33,147 nt of DNA from Erwinia sp. ErVv1 (GCF_900068895.1 NZ_CDPK01000012.1:125744-158890); one strand, 5' to 3'; shown: positions 16,676-26,756, counted from the first letter of the stretch. Made by a program: numbers and translations. Notes: a model not told the origin generated them from the sequence alone.

Positions 16676-16692
16676 CTTAATTTAACCTTAAG
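16676..16692. promoter_or_regulatory. PmrA (BasR)-box-like repeat before lpxT
   Basis: CTTAAT-TTAAC-CTTAAG fits the PmrA box YTTAAK-N5-YTTAAK at every defined position. It ends five bases before the lpxT ATG, covering the place of the ribosome site, so binding would more likely block than activate. An upstream promoter candidate is TTGCAA (about 16628-16633) with TAATAA 18 bases on. Confidence 0.45.
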
Positions 16693-16697
16693 ACGAA

Positions 16698-17405
16698 ATG
16701 ACTGCTAAACGCTTACTTTCTATCCTGGTGCTTAATGCACTTGGCCTGGCGCTATTTTTCTCGTGGTATCTGCCCGCCCATCACGGTTTCTGGTTTGACA
16801 TTGATAAAAGCATTTTCTACTGGTTCAATGAAAGACTGGTCACCAGCAAACCCCTGCTGTGGTTCGTGGCCATTACCAACTATCGCGCTTTTGATGGCGT
16901 CTCGCTGTTAGCAATGGGTGCGCTTTACCTGAGCTTCTGGCTGCATGAAACCCCTCAGGGCCGCCGTCGCATGCTGGCCATCGGTATTACTATGCTGCTG
17001 GCTGCCGTCGTGCTTAACCAGCTCGGCCATCTGATCCCGGTTTCGCACCCCAGCCCCACTAAATTCTTCCCGGACGTTAATCATGTCACGCGCCTGACCG
17101 GCATACCGACTAAAGATGCGTCAGCGGACAGCTTCCCCGGCGATCACGGCATGATGCTGATGATTTTCGCCTGCTTTATGCTGCGCTATTTCACTCGCCG
17201 CGCCTTTTTAATCGCGGTAGCGATAGTACTGATTTTTGCCTCTCCCCGCATAATGATTGGGGCACACTGGTTTACTGACGTGGTGGTGGGTTCGCTTTCA
17301 ATTGTGCTGGTCGGCATGAGCTGGCTGTTAATAACCCCGGCCAGCGACTATCTGGTCAATGTGGTTAATCGCTATTTACCTGGAAAATATAAGCCCGCTA
17401 AGTAA
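16698..17405 (+). CDS. lpxT: Kdo2-lipid A phosphotransferase LpxT
   Basis: LpxT transfers a phosphate from undecaprenyl pyrophosphate to the 1-phosphate of lipid A at the periplasmic face, raising LPS negative charge and recycling the lipid carrier. This 235-residue PAP2-family protein is similar to E. coli LpxT along its length. About six hydrophobic segments are visible; the acid-phosphatase motifs are KDASADSFPGDHG (about 135-147) and GAHWFTD (about 191-197), with RR between them. The ribosome site is poor (AAGACG). It is probably cotranscribed with or closely follows yeiR. LpxT competes with EptA, a PmrA target, which makes the upstream PmrA-like box notable. Confidence 0.93.
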   Translation: MTAKRLLSILVLNALGLALFFSWYLPAHHGFWFDIDKSIFYWFNERLVTSKPLLWFVAITNYRAFDGVSLLAMGALYLSFWLHETPQGRRRMLAIGITMLLAAVVLNQLGHLIPVSHPSPTKFFPDVNHVTRLTGIPTKDASADSFPGDHGMMLMIFACFMLRYFTRRAFLIAVAIVLIFASPRIMIGAHWFTDVVVGSLSIVLVGMSWLLITPASDYLVNVVNRYLPGKYKPAK

Positions 17406-17433
17406 ATATTAGTCTGTTAATGCTTTGCAGCAG

Positions 17434-17472
17434 GCAGCATCGTAATGCTTACCTCATTTATTACGGTGCTGC
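17434..17472. terminator. Long inverted repeat downstream of lpxT
   Basis: GCAGCATCGTAAT (17434-17446) and ATTACGGTGCTGC (17460-17472) pair over 13 positions with one G-T wobble and a 13-base loop. It probably shields or ends the lpxT message, but neither side has a T-run, so classification as a Rho-independent terminator is doubtful. Confidence 0.45.
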
Positions 17473-17607
17473 TTAATACCCTTCTTCGCTCACAGACATA
17501 AACGCTTCGCTGGAAATAACTGAACAAAGAACGACGAGGGTGCCGCCCTGGCAGCAGTTTATGCCATAAAAAATGCTTTCAGACCGACATTTAACTACGT
17601 TCTGCAT
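17473..17607 (-). CDS. Possible small protein of 44 residues, unrecognised
   Basis: A short frame begins at an ATG doublet near 17607-17610 preceded by AAGAGGGG on the minus strand, a good ribosome site, and runs to TAA at 17473. The product begins MQNVVKCRSES, contains a Cys pair and a short hydrophobic stretch GGTLVVLCSV, and resembles nothing I know. It lies in a gene-free gap and ends directly at the inverted repeat 17434-17472. It may be chance. Confidence 0.2.
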   Translation of the reverse strand: MQNVVKCRSESIFYGINCCQGGTLVVLCSVISSEAFMSVSEEGY

Positions 17608-17661
17608 CATGCCCCTCTTTAACACCTGAATACCTTCTTTACCCTCATGATTCCTGCACAT

Positions 17662-17941
17662 TTGCCGATAAAACGGCCATTTTAATATTCTTATGTTTCA
17701 CATCATTAAAACCTATAAAAAAGACGCTAAAACCCCTCGCCATGCTGTCTGTAATCGGTTAATCTCATTTTCGATTAGGCCAACGCTGTAAGATATTTCC
17801 TTAATTTACACTTTTAACTGTGCTCTCTGGCACATTTTAGAGGTTCAGGAATTGTCTTACCCCTGTGCGCTAATTAATCTCGTTCCGTTTCGTAATATCT
17901 GACGACTTCGTCGTTAAGGACTTCAAGGGATCACAAACATA
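17662..17941 (+). promoter_or_regulatory. mepS upstream region and leader
   Basis: This AT-rich stretch without a gene leads into mepS. The last 45 bases resemble the E. coli spr leader as I recall it, including a small ACGAC/GTCGT stem and AAGGACTTCAAGGGA before the start. The purine run lies about 12 bases from the ATG, a long spacing. No operator was recognised. Confidence 0.4.
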
Positions 17942-18517
17942 ATGGTCAAGTCTCAACCGATGCTGAGATATATCTGGCGGGTTTTACCTGCTGTCGCCTT
18001 AGCGACGTTACTGTCAGCCTGTAGTTCGACCAACAGCAGCAACAATGCACAAACTGATACTCATGCAGTTAAGAGCCAGGACGGCTTTTTACTTCAAGCG
18101 TCTCAGGATGAATTCGAAAAAATGGTTCAGAACGTGGATATTAAATCCCGACTGATGGACCAGTATGCGGTCTGGAAAGGCGTTCGTTATCGCCTGGGCG
18201 GCACCAGCAAACGCGGCATTGATTGCTCTGCATTTGTACAAACCACCTTCCGTGAGCAGTTTGGTCTCGATCTGCCGCGCTCCACCTACGAGCAGGAAGA
18301 CACAGGGAAAAGCATTCAGCGTACAAAGCTGCGCCCCGGTGATTTAGTGCTGTTCCGCGCCGGTTCAACCGGTCGCCACGTCGGCATTTATCTGGGTAAC
18401 GATAACTTTGTCCATGCCTCAACCAGCAGCGGCGTGATGATCTCGAATCTGAACGACAACTACTGGAAGCATCGCTATCATGAGGCACGGCGCGTTCTGA
18501 CCCGAACGCAAAGCTGA
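17942..18517 (+). CDS. mepS: Murein DD-endopeptidase MepS (Spr), lipoprotein
   Basis: MepS cuts D-Ala-mDAP cross-links so that new peptidoglycan can be inserted; in E. coli its level is set by NlpI-Prc proteolysis. This 191-residue protein has a lipoprotein signal with lipobox LSAC (acylated Cys27) and an NlpC/P60 domain (about 70-185). The catalytic set is Cys95 (GIDCSAF), His146 (GRHVGIY) and His158 (FVHAS). The start matches E. coli (MVKSQP). It is monocistronic, followed by a strong terminator. Confidence 0.96.
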   Translation: MVKSQPMLRYIWRVLPAVALATLLSACSSTNSSNNAQTDTHAVKSQDGFLLQASQDEFEKMVQNVDIKSRLMDQYAVWKGVRYRLGGTSKRGIDCSAFVQTTFREQFGLDLPRSTYEQEDTGKSIQRTKLRPGDLVLFRAGSTGRHVGIYLGNDNFVHASTSSGVMISNLNDNYWKHRYHEARRVLTRTQS

Positions 18518-18552
18518 TTTCGATCCCCTGAAGCCTGCGAAAAACGAGAGAG

Positions 18553-18581
18553 AAAACGCTGCCGCGGCAGCGTTTTTTTTT
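18553..18581 (+). terminator. Rho-independent terminator after mepS
   Basis: A perfect 12-base-arm palindrome (AAAACGCTGCCG and its complement) is followed by a run of nine T. The run of A on the left also allows some termination from the other strand, though no minus-strand gene ends here. Confidence 0.93.
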
Positions 18582-18640
18582 GCCTGCTGCCAGGCGTGAT
18601 AACGGGATGTTGGCATTAACGGTGGGAGCTAAGTAACTTT

Positions 18641-20446
18641 ATGATATTGCGCTTTGCTTTTATACTTTTCAGCTGCATGGTGACCACGGCCCAGGCTGAG
18701 AATATTAATGAGAGTTACGCGTTTGCACAGCTCGGCGAGCCTAAATATGCCGTCGATTTCTCCCACTACGATTATGCCAATCCCGCCGCGCCCAGGGGCG
18801 GTAATATTACGCTTTCGGCGGTGGGCACCTATGATAACTTTAATCGCTTTGCCTCACGCGGCAATCCTGCGGCGGGCACTGACACGCTGTATGACCGGCT
18901 GTTTACCTCATCAGAGGATGAAGCCGCCAGCTATTATCCCCTGATTGCCGAGTTTGCGCGTTATCCTGATGATTATCGCTGGGTGGAAGTTTCCCTGAAT
19001 CCCCTGGCTCGCTTTCATGACGGCAGCCCCATCACCGCCCGCGACGTGGCCTTCACCTTTAACAAATTTATGACGGAAGGCGTACCGCAGTTTCGGGTGG
19101 CGAATAAGGGTGTGACTGCCCGGCCTATTTCCGCGCTGACCGTGCGGTTTGACCTGCCTGTGGGTGATAAAGATCGGGTACTGTCGCTGCTGTCGCTGCC
19201 GGTATTCCCGGAAAAATTCTGGCAGCATCACCGGCTGGATGAACCGCTTCGCACTCCACCTCCGGGCAGCGGTCCCTACCGGATAACCGCCTGGAAAGTC
19301 GGACAGTCTGTCACCTGGTCGCGCGTGAAGGATTACTGGGCGGCAAATCTGCCGGTGAATAAAGGCCGCTTCAATTTCGATACGATCCGCTACGACTATT
19401 ATCTTGACGATAACGTTGCCTTTGAAGCCTTTAAGGCGGGCGCGTTCGATTTCCGCGCCGAGAGCTCGGCTAAAAGCTGGGCCACACAATATCGCGGCAG
19501 CAACTTTGACCGCCATCTGATTATTAAGGATGAACAGCCCAACACCGCCGCCACGGATACCCGCTGGCTGGCCTTTAATGTGCAAAAGCCGCTGTTTAAG
19601 GATCGCCGCGTGCGCGAGGCCATTTCGCTGGTATTCGATTTCGAATGGATGAATAAGGCGCTGTTCTATAATGCGTACCGTCGAACCGACAGTTATTTCC
19701 AGAATACCGAATACGCCGCGCGGCATTATCCCGATGCAAAAGAGCTGGAGATCCTTGCGCCCTTTAAGGGAGAAATCCCCGATGAAGTATTCACGCAAAT
19801 TTATCACCCTCCCCATACTGACGGTAGCGGGTATGACCGCGATAATCTTCTCAGGGCGCTGGCCCTGCTTAAACAGGCAGGCTGGGAGATAAAAAACCAG
19901 AAGCTAACCAATCAGCAGACGGGGAAGACATTCAGCTTTGAACTGCTGCTGCGCAGCGGGGAGAATAATCAGTGGGTACTCCCCTTCCAGCACGCGCTGT
20001 CACGGCTCGGTATCCAGCTTACCCTTCGCCAGGTCGACAGCTCACAGTATCTGGCCCGTGCGCGCAGTCGTGATTATGATATGCGCCCCATCAGCTACTT
20101 TGCTTTCCCCATCCCCGATCCCTCACTGCGGCTGGTCTGGGATTCGGCGTATCTCGCCTCCAGCTATAATGCCCCGGGCGTCGCCAGCCCGGTAGTTGAT
20201 GCGCTGATAAAGCAGATCATTCAGCACCAGGGGGATAAAAACGCGCTGCTGCCGCTGGCAAGATCGCTGGACCGCGTCCTGCTGTGGAATGATTACATGA
20301 TCCCGATGTGGTATAACGCCCGCGATCGCTATGCCTGGTGGAATAAGTTCTCAATGCCGGCGATCCGTCCTGCCTGGTCACTGGGCTTTGACAGCTGGTG
20401 GTATGATGTCAACAAAGCCGCGCAGCTGCCGGCACAGCGTCGTTAA
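18641..20446 (+). CDS. yejA: Peptide ABC transporter substrate-binding protein YejA
   Basis: This 601-residue periplasmic binding protein of the SBP family 5 (oligopeptide) class has a signal peptide at 1-19 ending AQA. Characteristic stretches are [25 protein letters not shown] (about 117-142), [10 protein letters not shown] and [33 protein letters not shown]. It delivers peptides to YejBEF; in E. coli this transporter imports microcin C. The ribosome site is weak, with GGGAG about 13 bases upstream of ATG 18641. It heads a tightly packed operon, yejA-yejB-yejE-yejF. E. coli has pdeN (rtn) between mepS and yejA; it is absent here. Confidence 0.94.
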   Translation: MILRFAFILFSCMVTTAQAENINESYAFAQLGEPKYAVDFSHYDYANPAAPRGGNITLSAVGTYDNFNRFASRGNPAAGTDTLYDRLFTSSEDEAASYYPLIAEFARYPDDYRWVEVSLNPLARFHDGSPITARDVAFTFNKFMTEGVPQFRVANKGVTARPISALTVRFDLPVGDKDRVLSLLSLPVFPEKFWQHHRLDEPLRTPPPGSGPYRITAWKVGQSVTWSRVKDYWAANLPVNKGRFNFDTIRYDYYLDDNVAFEAFKAGAFDFRAESSAKSWATQYRGSNFDRHLIIKDEQPNTAATDTRWLAFNVQKPLFKDRRVREAISLVFDFEWMNKALFYNAYRRTDSYFQNTEYAARHYPDAKELEILAPFKGEIPDEVFTQIYHPPHTDGSGYDRDNLLRALALLKQAGWEIKNQKLTNQQTGKTFSFELLLRSGENNQWVLPFQHALSRLGIQLTLRQVDSSQYLARARSRDYDMRPISYFAFPIPDPSLRLVWDSAYLASSYNAPGVASPVVDALIKQIIQHQGDKNALLPLARSLDRVLLWNDYMIPMWYNARDRYAWWNKFSMPAIRPAWSLGFDSWWYDVNKAAQLPAQRR

Positions 20447-20456
20447 GGAGCAAAGA

Positions 20457-21548
20457 GTGGGTGCCTATCTGCTACGCCGGCTGCTGCTGGTCATCCCCAC
20501 GCTGTGGGCGATTATTACCATCAACTTTTTTATTGTGCAGATTGCACCCGGTGGTCCGGTTGACCAGGCGCTGGCCAATATCGAGTTCGGTCAGAGCACC
20601 GGACTACCAGGCGGGGGCAGTGTTTCCGACAGCCATACGCGCGGCACGCCGAATTCGATGCCCGGCGACAGCCAGTATCGCGGTTCCCGGGGACTGGACC
20701 CGGAAGTGATCGCCGAAATAACCCGCCGCTACGGCTTCGATAAGCCCCTGTATCAGCGCTATTTCGACATGCTGTGGCACTACGCGCGCTTTGACTTTGG
20801 CGACAGCCTGTTTCGCAGCAGTTCGGTTATTCAGCTCATTAAACAGAGCCTGCCCGTTTCGGTGACGCTGGGGCTGTGGAGCACGCTGATTATCTATCTG
20901 GTTTCTATCCCGCTCGGCATCAACAAGGCGGTACGTAACGGTAGCGCCTTCGATACCTGGAGCAGTACGCTGATCATTGCGGGCTATGCTATCCCGTCAT
21001 TTCTGTTTGGCATCGTGATGATTGTGCTGTTCGCGGGCGGCAGCTACCTGGACTGGTTTCCCCTGCGCGGGCTGGTTTCTGCCCGGTTCGACGCGCTCCC
21101 CTGGTATGGTAAAATTACCGATTATCTTTGGCACATTACGCTGCCGGTACTTGCCACCGTTATCGGCGGCTTTGCCACCCTGACGATGCTCACCAAAAAT
21201 GCTTTTACCGACGAAATTCGTAAACAGTATGTGGTAACCGCCAGAGCGAAGGGGCTGGATGAGAAAAAAATCCTTTATCGTCACGTCTTTCGCAACGCCA
21301 TGCTGCTGGTTATCGCCGGGTTTCCCGCCACCTTTATCAGCATGTTTTTTACCGGATCGCTGCTGATTGAAGTGATGTTCTCCCTCAATGGACTCGGCCT
21401 GCTGGGCTATGAAGCGACCCTGCAGCGTGACTATCCGGTGATGTTTGGCACGCTCTACATCTTTACGCTGATCGGCCTGCTGTTGAATATCCTTAGCGAT
21501 ATCACCTATACGCTGGTTGATCCACGCATTGATTTTGAGGGGCGCTAA
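20457..21548 (+). CDS. yejB: Peptide ABC transporter permease YejB
   Basis: This 363-residue permease of the DppB/OppB group forms the membrane channel with YejE. The start is GTG at 20457: AAGGAG lies six bases before it, overlapping the yejA stop, and the product then begins [16 protein letters not shown] like E. coli YejB; upstream in-frame ATGs lie inside yejA. Six hydrophobic segments are visible. A low-complexity Gly/Ser-rich loop after the first one (about 43-75) is typical of YejB. The permease EAA-type loop is [21 protein letters not shown] near 265-285. Confidence 0.94.
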   Translation: MGAYLLRRLLLVIPTLWAIITINFFIVQIAPGGPVDQALANIEFGQSTGLPGGGSVSDSHTRGTPNSMPGDSQYRGSRGLDPEVIAEITRRYGFDKPLYQRYFDMLWHYARFDFGDSLFRSSSVIQLIKQSLPVSVTLGLWSTLIIYLVSIPLGINKAVRNGSAFDTWSSTLIIAGYAIPSFLFGIVMIVLFAGGSYLDWFPLRGLVSARFDALPWYGKITDYLWHITLPVLATVIGGFATLTMLTKNAFTDEIRKQYVVTARAKGLDEKKILYRHVFRNAMLLVIAGFPATFISMFFTGSLLIEVMFSLNGLGLLGYEATLQRDYPVMFGTLYIFTLIGLLLNILSDITYTLVDPRIDFEGR

Positions 21549-22573
21549 TGAAAAGGTTGAACCCGGTTAATCAGGCACGCTGGGCGCGTTTTTGCCATAA
21601 CCGACGCGGTTACTGGTCGCTGTGGATTTTCATCGCGCTGTTTATCCTCTGCCTGGGCGCTAACCTGCTGGCAAACGATAAGCCGCTGATTGTCCGCTAC
21701 CAGCAGCAGACTTATTTTCCCCTGCTGGTGAATTATACCGAAGCCGATTTTGGCGGCCCGCTGGCAACCGCGGCGGATTATCAGGATCCCTGGCTTAAGT
21801 CGCGCCTGAGCCAGCACGGCTGGGCCGTTTGGGCGCCGATCCGTTTTAGTGATAACACCATCAACTTCGCCACCCGCGTCCCTTTCCCCTCGCCCCCCTC
21901 CGCGCAGAACTGGCTGGGCACCGACGCCAACGGCGGGGATGTGCTGGCAAGGATCCTCTATGGCACACGCATTTCCCTGCTGTTTGGGCTGACGCTGACG
22001 CTTATCTCCAGCGTGATGGGCATCATCGCAGGCGCGCTACAGGGGTACTACGGCGGAAGAGTGGATTTATGGGGCCAGCGCTTTATTGAAGTCTGGTCCG
22101 GTATGCCCACGCTGTTTCTGATTATTTTGCTCTCCAGCATCATCCAGCCGGGATTCTGGTGGCTGCTGGGAATAACCGTGATGTTTGGCTGGATGCAGCT
22201 GGTCGGCGTGGTGCGCGCCGAATTCCTGCGCGCGCGCAATTTTGACTATATTCGTGCGGCGCAGGCGCTGGGCGTCAGCGACCGGCACATTATGTCACGC
22301 CATATGCTACCGAATGCCATGGTCGCGACGCTCACCTGGCTGCCGTTTATTCTGTGCGGATCGATAACCACGCTGACCTCGCTCGACTTTCTCGGCTTTG
22401 GCCTGCCGCTGGGCTCTCCCTCGCTGGGGGAGCTGCTCCTGCAGGGGAAAAACAATCTTCAGGCCCCGTGGCTGGGGATTGCGGCCTTCTTCTCGCTGGC
22501 GATCCTGCTGTCGCTGCTTATTTTTATCGGCGAGGCGGTTCGTGACGCCTTCGACCCCAGTAAGGTGCACTGA
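21548..22573 (+). CDS. yejE: Peptide ABC transporter permease YejE
   Basis: This 341-residue second permease subunit is of the DppC/OppC group. Its ATG shares one base with the yejB stop (TAATG), showing translational coupling. It has a long periplasmic segment between the first and second hydrophobic helices (about 40-130), including NWLGTDANGGDVLARILYGTRIS. The cytoplasmic coupling loop is RAAQALGVSDRHIMSRHMLPNAM. It is two bases from yejF. Similar to E. coli YejE in length and motifs. Confidence 0.94.
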   Translation: MKRLNPVNQARWARFCHNRRGYWSLWIFIALFILCLGANLLANDKPLIVRYQQQTYFPLLVNYTEADFGGPLATAADYQDPWLKSRLSQHGWAVWAPIRFSDNTINFATRVPFPSPPSAQNWLGTDANGGDVLARILYGTRISLLFGLTLTLISSVMGIIAGALQGYYGGRVDLWGQRFIEVWSGMPTLFLIILLSSIIQPGFWWLLGITVMFGWMQLVGVVRAEFLRARNFDYIRAAQALGVSDRHIMSRHMLPNAMVATLTWLPFILCGSITTLTSLDFLGFGLPLGSPSLGELLLQGKNNLQAPWLGIAAFFSLAILLSLLIFIGEAVRDAFDPSKVH

Positions 22574-22575
22574 GT

Positions 22576-24198
22576 ATGTCCCTGCTTATTGTGAAAGACT
22601 TAAGCATCGCCTTCCGCGCCTCCGGGGTCGAAAGGCGGGTGGTGGACAGCCTGTCGCTCTCCGTGGAGGCGGGTGAAACGCGCGCCCTGGTGGGCGAGTC
22701 CGGCTCGGGGAAAAGCGTCACCGCCCTGTCAATTATGCGCCTGCTCCCGTCACCGCCGGTGGTTTATCAGCAGGGTGACATACACTTTGCCGGACAGAAC
22801 GTACTGACCGCCGACGAGCGCACGCTACGCGGCCTGCGCGGCAACCGCATGGCAATGATTTTTCAGGAGCCGATGGTGTCGCTCAACCCGCTGCACACCG
22901 TCGAAAAACAGCTGTATGAGGTACTTTCGCTGCATCGCGCGATGCGCAGAGAGGCGGCGCGTGCCGAAATGCTGACCTGCCTGGATCGCGTAGGCATTCG
23001 CGACGCCGCCCGGCGGCTGAAAGATTTCCCGCATCAGCTCTCTGGAGGCGAGCGTCAGCGCATCATGATCGCCATGGCGCTACTGACCCGTCCCGAACTG
23101 CTGATCGCCGATGAGCCAACGACGGCGCTGGACGTCTCGGTCCAGGCGCAGATCCTGACTCTGCTGAACGAGCTAAAGCAGGAGCTGAATATGGGGCTGC
23201 TGTTCATCACGCACAACCTGAACATTGTGCGACAGCTGGCGGATAACGTCACGGTGATGCATAACGGCAAGGGCGTGGAGAGCAATACAACCCGACGGCT
23301 ATTCGACTCGCCCCAACATCCTTATACGCAAACGCTGCTTAATGCTGAGCCGGAAGGCAGACCCGAACCGGCAGACAGCCACGCCGACCCGCTGCTTCGC
23401 GTCAGTCAGCTTCAGGTTGCCTTTCCGATCAAACAGGGCCTGATGCGCCGGGTCACCGGTTACCATCACGCGCTACGCTCGCTCAGTTTTGTACTTCGCC
23501 CCGGGGAAAGTCTGGGGCTGGTGGGAGAGTCCGGCTCGGGCAAAAGTACCACCGGGCTGGCGCTGCTGCGGCTTATTTCGTCACAGGGTGAGATCTGGTT
23601 TCGCAATCAGCCGCTGCACCAGTGGGATCGGCGAAAGATGCTGCCGGTGCGGCCAAAAATCCAGGTGGTATTCCAGGATCCCAACTCTTCACTCAATCCC
23701 CGGCTAAACGTGCTGCAAATTATCGCCGAGGGGCTACAGGTTCATCACCCTGCCCTCAGCGAAAAGCAGCGCGAGGCGCGCGTGATTGCAGCGATGCAGG
23801 AGGTGGGGCTGGATGCGGAGACGCGGCACCGCTACCCCGCCGAGTTTTCCGGTGGGCAACGCCAGCGTATCGCCATCGCCCGGGCGCTGATATTACAGCC
23901 GGAGCTGATTATCCTTGATGAGCCGACCTCATCGCTCGACAGGTCGGTTCAGAAACAGATCCTGACGCTGCTGAAAAAATTGCAGCGCGATCGCCAGCTG
24001 GCCTACATTTTCATCAGCCATGACTTACAGGTGGTCAGATCGCTCTGTCATCAGGTGGTGGTGCTGCGGCAGGGTGAAGTAATTGAGCAGGGAGAGTGTG
24101 AGGCGATATTCTCCGCCCCAAAAGAACGCTACACGCAGCAGCTTATAGCACTGAGTGATTTCGCCATGTTTCCGCAATCCCCACGCCAAAGTTCTTAA
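22576..24198 (+). CDS. yejF: Peptide ABC transporter dual ATPase YejF
   Basis: This 540-residue protein has two fused ABC ATPase domains. The first has Walker A GESGSGKS (40-47), signature LSGGERQ and Walker B LLIADEP. The second (from about residue 270) has [15 protein letters not shown] and LIILDEP. Oligopeptide-type HPYTQTLL closes the first half. It powers YejBE. The reading frame runs about ten residues further than I expect from E. coli YejF (about 529), and its last 56 bases overlap the convergent yejG. Confidence 0.94.
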   Translation: MSLLIVKDLSIAFRASGVERRVVDSLSLSVEAGETRALVGESGSGKSVTALSIMRLLPSPPVVYQQGDIHFAGQNVLTADERTLRGLRGNRMAMIFQEPMVSLNPLHTVEKQLYEVLSLHRAMRREAARAEMLTCLDRVGIRDAARRLKDFPHQLSGGERQRIMIAMALLTRPELLIADEPTTALDVSVQAQILTLLNELKQELNMGLLFITHNLNIVRQLADNVTVMHNGKGVESNTTRRLFDSPQHPYTQTLLNAEPEGRPEPADSHADPLLRVSQLQVAFPIKQGLMRRVTGYHHALRSLSFVLRPGESLGLVGESGSGKSTTGLALLRLISSQGEIWFRNQPLHQWDRRKMLPVRPKIQVVFQDPNSSLNPRLNVLQIIAEGLQVHHPALSEKQREARVIAAMQEVGLDAETRHRYPAEFSGGQRQRIAIARALILQPELIILDEPTSSLDRSVQKQILTLLKKLQRDRQLAYIFISHDLQVVRSLCHQVVVLRQGEVIEQGECEAIFSAPKERYTQQLIALSDFAMFPQSPRQSS

Positions 24199-24481
24199 GG
24201 CGGCAGGTGGTGGCGCTTTCATCATGACGGGTCACGAACAGGCAGGGCTGTCCGTCCCACTCTACCACGGCGCACTCAAGCTTGATGTCCGCCAGTGCCT
24301 CTTTGATCATTTGCATGATATCCCATGCCTGCTCCCCCTGGTGGCTGAGCAGGCTAAGGCCAATCAGATCGTCATCGCCAGCGACGCCATTCAGCGTCAG
24401 CGGCTCTACGCTGAGTTCGGACGATCCCGTGCCCCAGCGATAGCTTTGCGGTAATCGGTGTACGACAGAATGTTGTAACAT
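24143..24481 (-). CDS. yejG: YejG family protein
   Basis: This 112-residue small cytoplasmic protein is recognisable from E. coli YejG by VHRLPQSYRW at the N-terminus and by [25 protein letters not shown] near the end. Its function is not established; a ubiquitin-like fold has been reported for the family. The start at 24481 has GGGGAG upstream at a long spacing of about 12 bases. Its final 56 bases overlap the 3' end of yejF on the other strand. It lies 276 bases downstream of bcr on the same strand and probably has its own promoter. Confidence 0.9.
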   Translation of the reverse strand: MLQHSVVHRLPQSYRWGTGSSELSVEPLTLNGVAGDDDLIGLSLLSHQGEQAWDIMQMIKEALADIKLECAVVEWDGQPCLFVTRHDESATTCRLKNFGVGIAETWRNHSVL

Positions 24482-24757
24482 AGTCAGCTAAACTCCCCAG
24501 TTCAACAGCGAGTGCAATGCTATAACAGCCGTTTTTTCACCAACGGTAGATATTGCACGGCAGGATAAAGCAAGGGCAGCATCACCTGAGCAGGGTCGTT
24601 TTTGAGCGTTGCCTCACGTTTCAAGGCTATATTTACCGCGTCACGGCGTGAATAACAACCATTTTTGTTGCATATAGGTAAATTTTAGCAGCGTTACATT
24701 CACATTAAAGCAACATAGTCGACACTCAGCATCCCCTGACCTGTGGGAAGGGTGCAA
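24482..24757 (-). promoter_or_regulatory. bcr-yejG intergenic region
   Basis: This 276-base AT-rich gap has no gene. It must contain the yejG promoter, but I could not pick a convincing -35/-10 pair. An imperfect dyad CAAC-N7-GTTG (24656-24670) is the only structure noticed. No T-rich terminator for bcr is visible. Confidence 0.35.
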
Positions 24758-25963
24758 TCAGACCGTTACGCCTTTACGCGGTCGGGCAGCGTAGAGGAAG
24801 AGTAGAACGGAGACTGTCGCACAGATAAAGATCGACCCCACCATTGGCCAGGCCGAGTGGAAGGAGAGCGTCGAGAGCAGCGCACCCACCAGCGCGCCCA
24901 CGCCAAATCGCAGCGTGCCCGCCAGCGATGACGCCGTGCCTGCCATATGGGGAAACTCTTCCAGAATGACCGCCATGGCATTGGAGGAGACCATCGCCAC
25001 GCAGCCAATAAACATCGCCACACCAAACACCAGCGGCAGAAAGCCCAGATTGAACGCGCTAACCACCACCATCCACACGCCCATGCTGAACTGTATCAGC
25101 AGCCCGAGCCGGAACATCGCCAGCGGACCAAATCGACGGACGCAGCGGCTGTTAAGCAGCGTCATCAGAAACAGGAAGACGATATTCAGGGCAAAGTAGT
25201 AGCCGAAATCCTGCGGGCTGATGTGGTTCAGCTCAATATAGACAAAGGGCCCGACGTTGAGGAATGAGAACAGCCCGGCAAATGAGAAGCCGCTGGCCAG
25301 CATATAGCTGAATACGCGCTTGTGGCGGAACAGCGACAAAAAATTTCTCAGGGTGGTACGGAGATGGAATTTCTGTCGCTTTTCACGCGGCAGCGTCTCT
25401 TTGATCTGGGTGACAACCAGCACGGTGGTGACCACGGCGGCCAGCGAGATGGTCCAGAAGATTGCGTGCCAGCTCCAGACCAGCAGCATCCAGCCGCCTA
25501 CGATGGGGGCCACCAGCGGTGCAATGGTGGTGACCAGCATCACGAATGACATCATGCGGGAAAACTCTTCCTTCGAGTAGGTATCCCGCATCAGCGCGCT
25601 GATCACCACGCTGCCCGCCGCTGCCGACAGGCCGTGCAGCAGACGCATAAAAATCAGCTGGTCGATTGACTGGGAAAGCGCACAGGCGGCAGCGGCGACG
25701 GCAAAAATCAGCGTCCCCACGGCAATGACCGGTTTACGCCCAAAGCTGTCCGCCAGCGGCCCGTAAATCAGCTGCCCGAGAGCAAACCCGAAGATATACA
25801 GATTAAGCGTCATCTGCACGCTACCCGCTGATACCCCGAACTCGTGGGCAATTTGCGGGAGCGCAGGTAAATACATATCAATTGATAGCGGCATTAACAT
25901 CGCCAGCAGGCCAAGGATCACCACCAGCCCCAGCGACGAATTCTTTTCCTTACGCACCCTCAT
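24758..25963 (-). CDS. bcr: Bcr/CflA family multidrug efflux MFS transporter
   Basis: This 401-residue drug:proton antiporter has twelve predicted membrane helices and matches E. coli Bcr (bicyclomycin resistance, sulfonamide and cysteine-type export) closely. Motifs are [12 protein letters not shown] in helix 1 (about 26-37), the MFS motif [13 protein letters not shown] (about 68-79), and [28 protein letters not shown] in the C-half. The start at 25963 gives a short tail of similar size to E. coli, with GGGG just upstream. It lies 27 bases downstream of rsuA and is probably cotranscribed. Confidence 0.94.
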   Translation of the reverse strand: MRVRKEKNSSLGLVVILGLLAMLMPLSIDMYLPALPQIAHEFGVSAGSVQMTLNLYIFGFALGQLIYGPLADSFGRKPVIAVGTLIFAVAAAACALSQSIDQLIFMRLLHGLSAAAGSVVISALMRDTYSKEEFSRMMSFVMLVTTIAPLVAPIVGGWMLLVWSWHAIFWTISLAAVVTTVLVVTQIKETLPREKRQKFHLRTTLRNFLSLFRHKRVFSYMLASGFSFAGLFSFLNVGPFVYIELNHISPQDFGYYFALNIVFLFLMTLLNSRCVRRFGPLAMFRLGLLIQFSMGVWMVVVSAFNLGFLPLVFGVAMFIGCVAMVSSNAMAVILEEFPHMAGTASSLAGTLRFGVGALVGALLSTLSFHSAWPMVGSIFICATVSVLLFLYAARPRKGVTV

Positions 25964-25990
25964 CTACCCCACACAAGCTTCTGGTTATGA

Positions 25991-26698
25991 TCAACGGGTC
26001 GGCAGACCCACGCTGGCAATTTCTTCTTCGGTCAGGGCACGGTATTCGCCCGGCTGCAGATCCTCGTCCATGGCTATCGCACCAATGCGCTCACGGTGCA
26101 GCTCCACCACGCGATTGCCGACCGCTGCAAACATCCGTTTTACCTGATGATAGCGGCCCTCACTGATGGTCAGACGCACCTGATGTTCGTCGATAACGTC
26201 CAGCCGGGCCGGTTTGGTCAGGTCTTTTTCGTTATGCAGCTGGACACCCGCGGTAAACTGCGCCGCCGTATCCTCCGCCAGCGGCGACTCCAGCGTCACC
26301 AGATAGGTTTTTTCGCAGTGATGGCGAGGCGAGGTAATACGGTGTGACCACTGGCCGTCGTCGGTCATCAGCACCAGGCCGGTGGTATCAATATCCAGTC
26401 GCCCTGCCGCATGGAGCTTATAAGCGGTGGGCTCATGCAGGAAATAGAGCACCGTTGGGTGATCGGGATCGTCAGTGGAGCAGACGTAGCCCTGCGGCTT
26501 ATTCAGCATGAAGTAGCGCGGTCCGAGCTGCTGCTGTAGCGGATTGCCATCATACTCAACCTGGCTTTCAGGGTTCAGCCTGAACGCACTTTCCCGTACC
26601 ACTTCCCCATCAACCGTTACCTTACGCGCCCGTATCTCGCGTCCCGCGATGGCGCGGCTGACTTCCAGCTGCTGAGACAAAAATTTATCAAGTCGCAT
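25991..26698 (-). CDS. rsuA: 16S rRNA pseudouridine(516) synthase RsuA
   Basis: This 235-residue enzyme isomerises U516 of 16S rRNA to pseudouridine. The N-terminal S4 RNA-binding domain covers residues 1-45 ([23 protein letters not shown]), and the RsuA-type catalytic domain follows, with the active aspartate in [19 protein letters not shown]. The closing substrate motif is [18 protein letters not shown]. Length matches E. coli RsuA (231). It is divergent from radD and upstream of bcr in the same direction. Confidence 0.95.
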   Translation of the reverse strand: MRLDKFLSQQLEVSRAIAGREIRARKVTVDGEVVRESAFRLNPESQVEYDGNPLQQQLGPRYFMLNKPQGYVCSTDDPDHPTVLYFLHEPTAYKLHAAGRLDIDTTGLVLMTDDGQWSHRITSPRHHCEKTYLVTLESPLAEDTAAQFTAGVQLHNEKDLTKPARLDVIDEHQVRLTISEGRYHQVKRMFAAVGNRVVELHRERIGAIAMDEDLQPGEYRALTEEEIASVGLPTR

Positions 26699-26735
26699 TA
26701 AATCTGCACTGCCTGTTTAGTAGATATGAAAACCG

Positions 26736-26756
26736 ACGCTCCTGACTGCGGAGCGT
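26736..26756 (-). other. Hairpin in the rsuA leader
   Basis: ACGCTCC/GGAGCGT with a 7-base loop lies about 40 bases upstream of the rsuA start. On the minus strand it is followed by CGGTTTTC, a weak T-run, so it could act as an attenuator-like structure or be a relic. The remaining rsuA-radD gap shows no clear operator. Confidence 0.4.

Noticed and set aside
18911..19816. 301-codon minus-strand open frame inside yejA
   Set aside because: It is fully antisense to conserved YejA sequence and lacks a start context.
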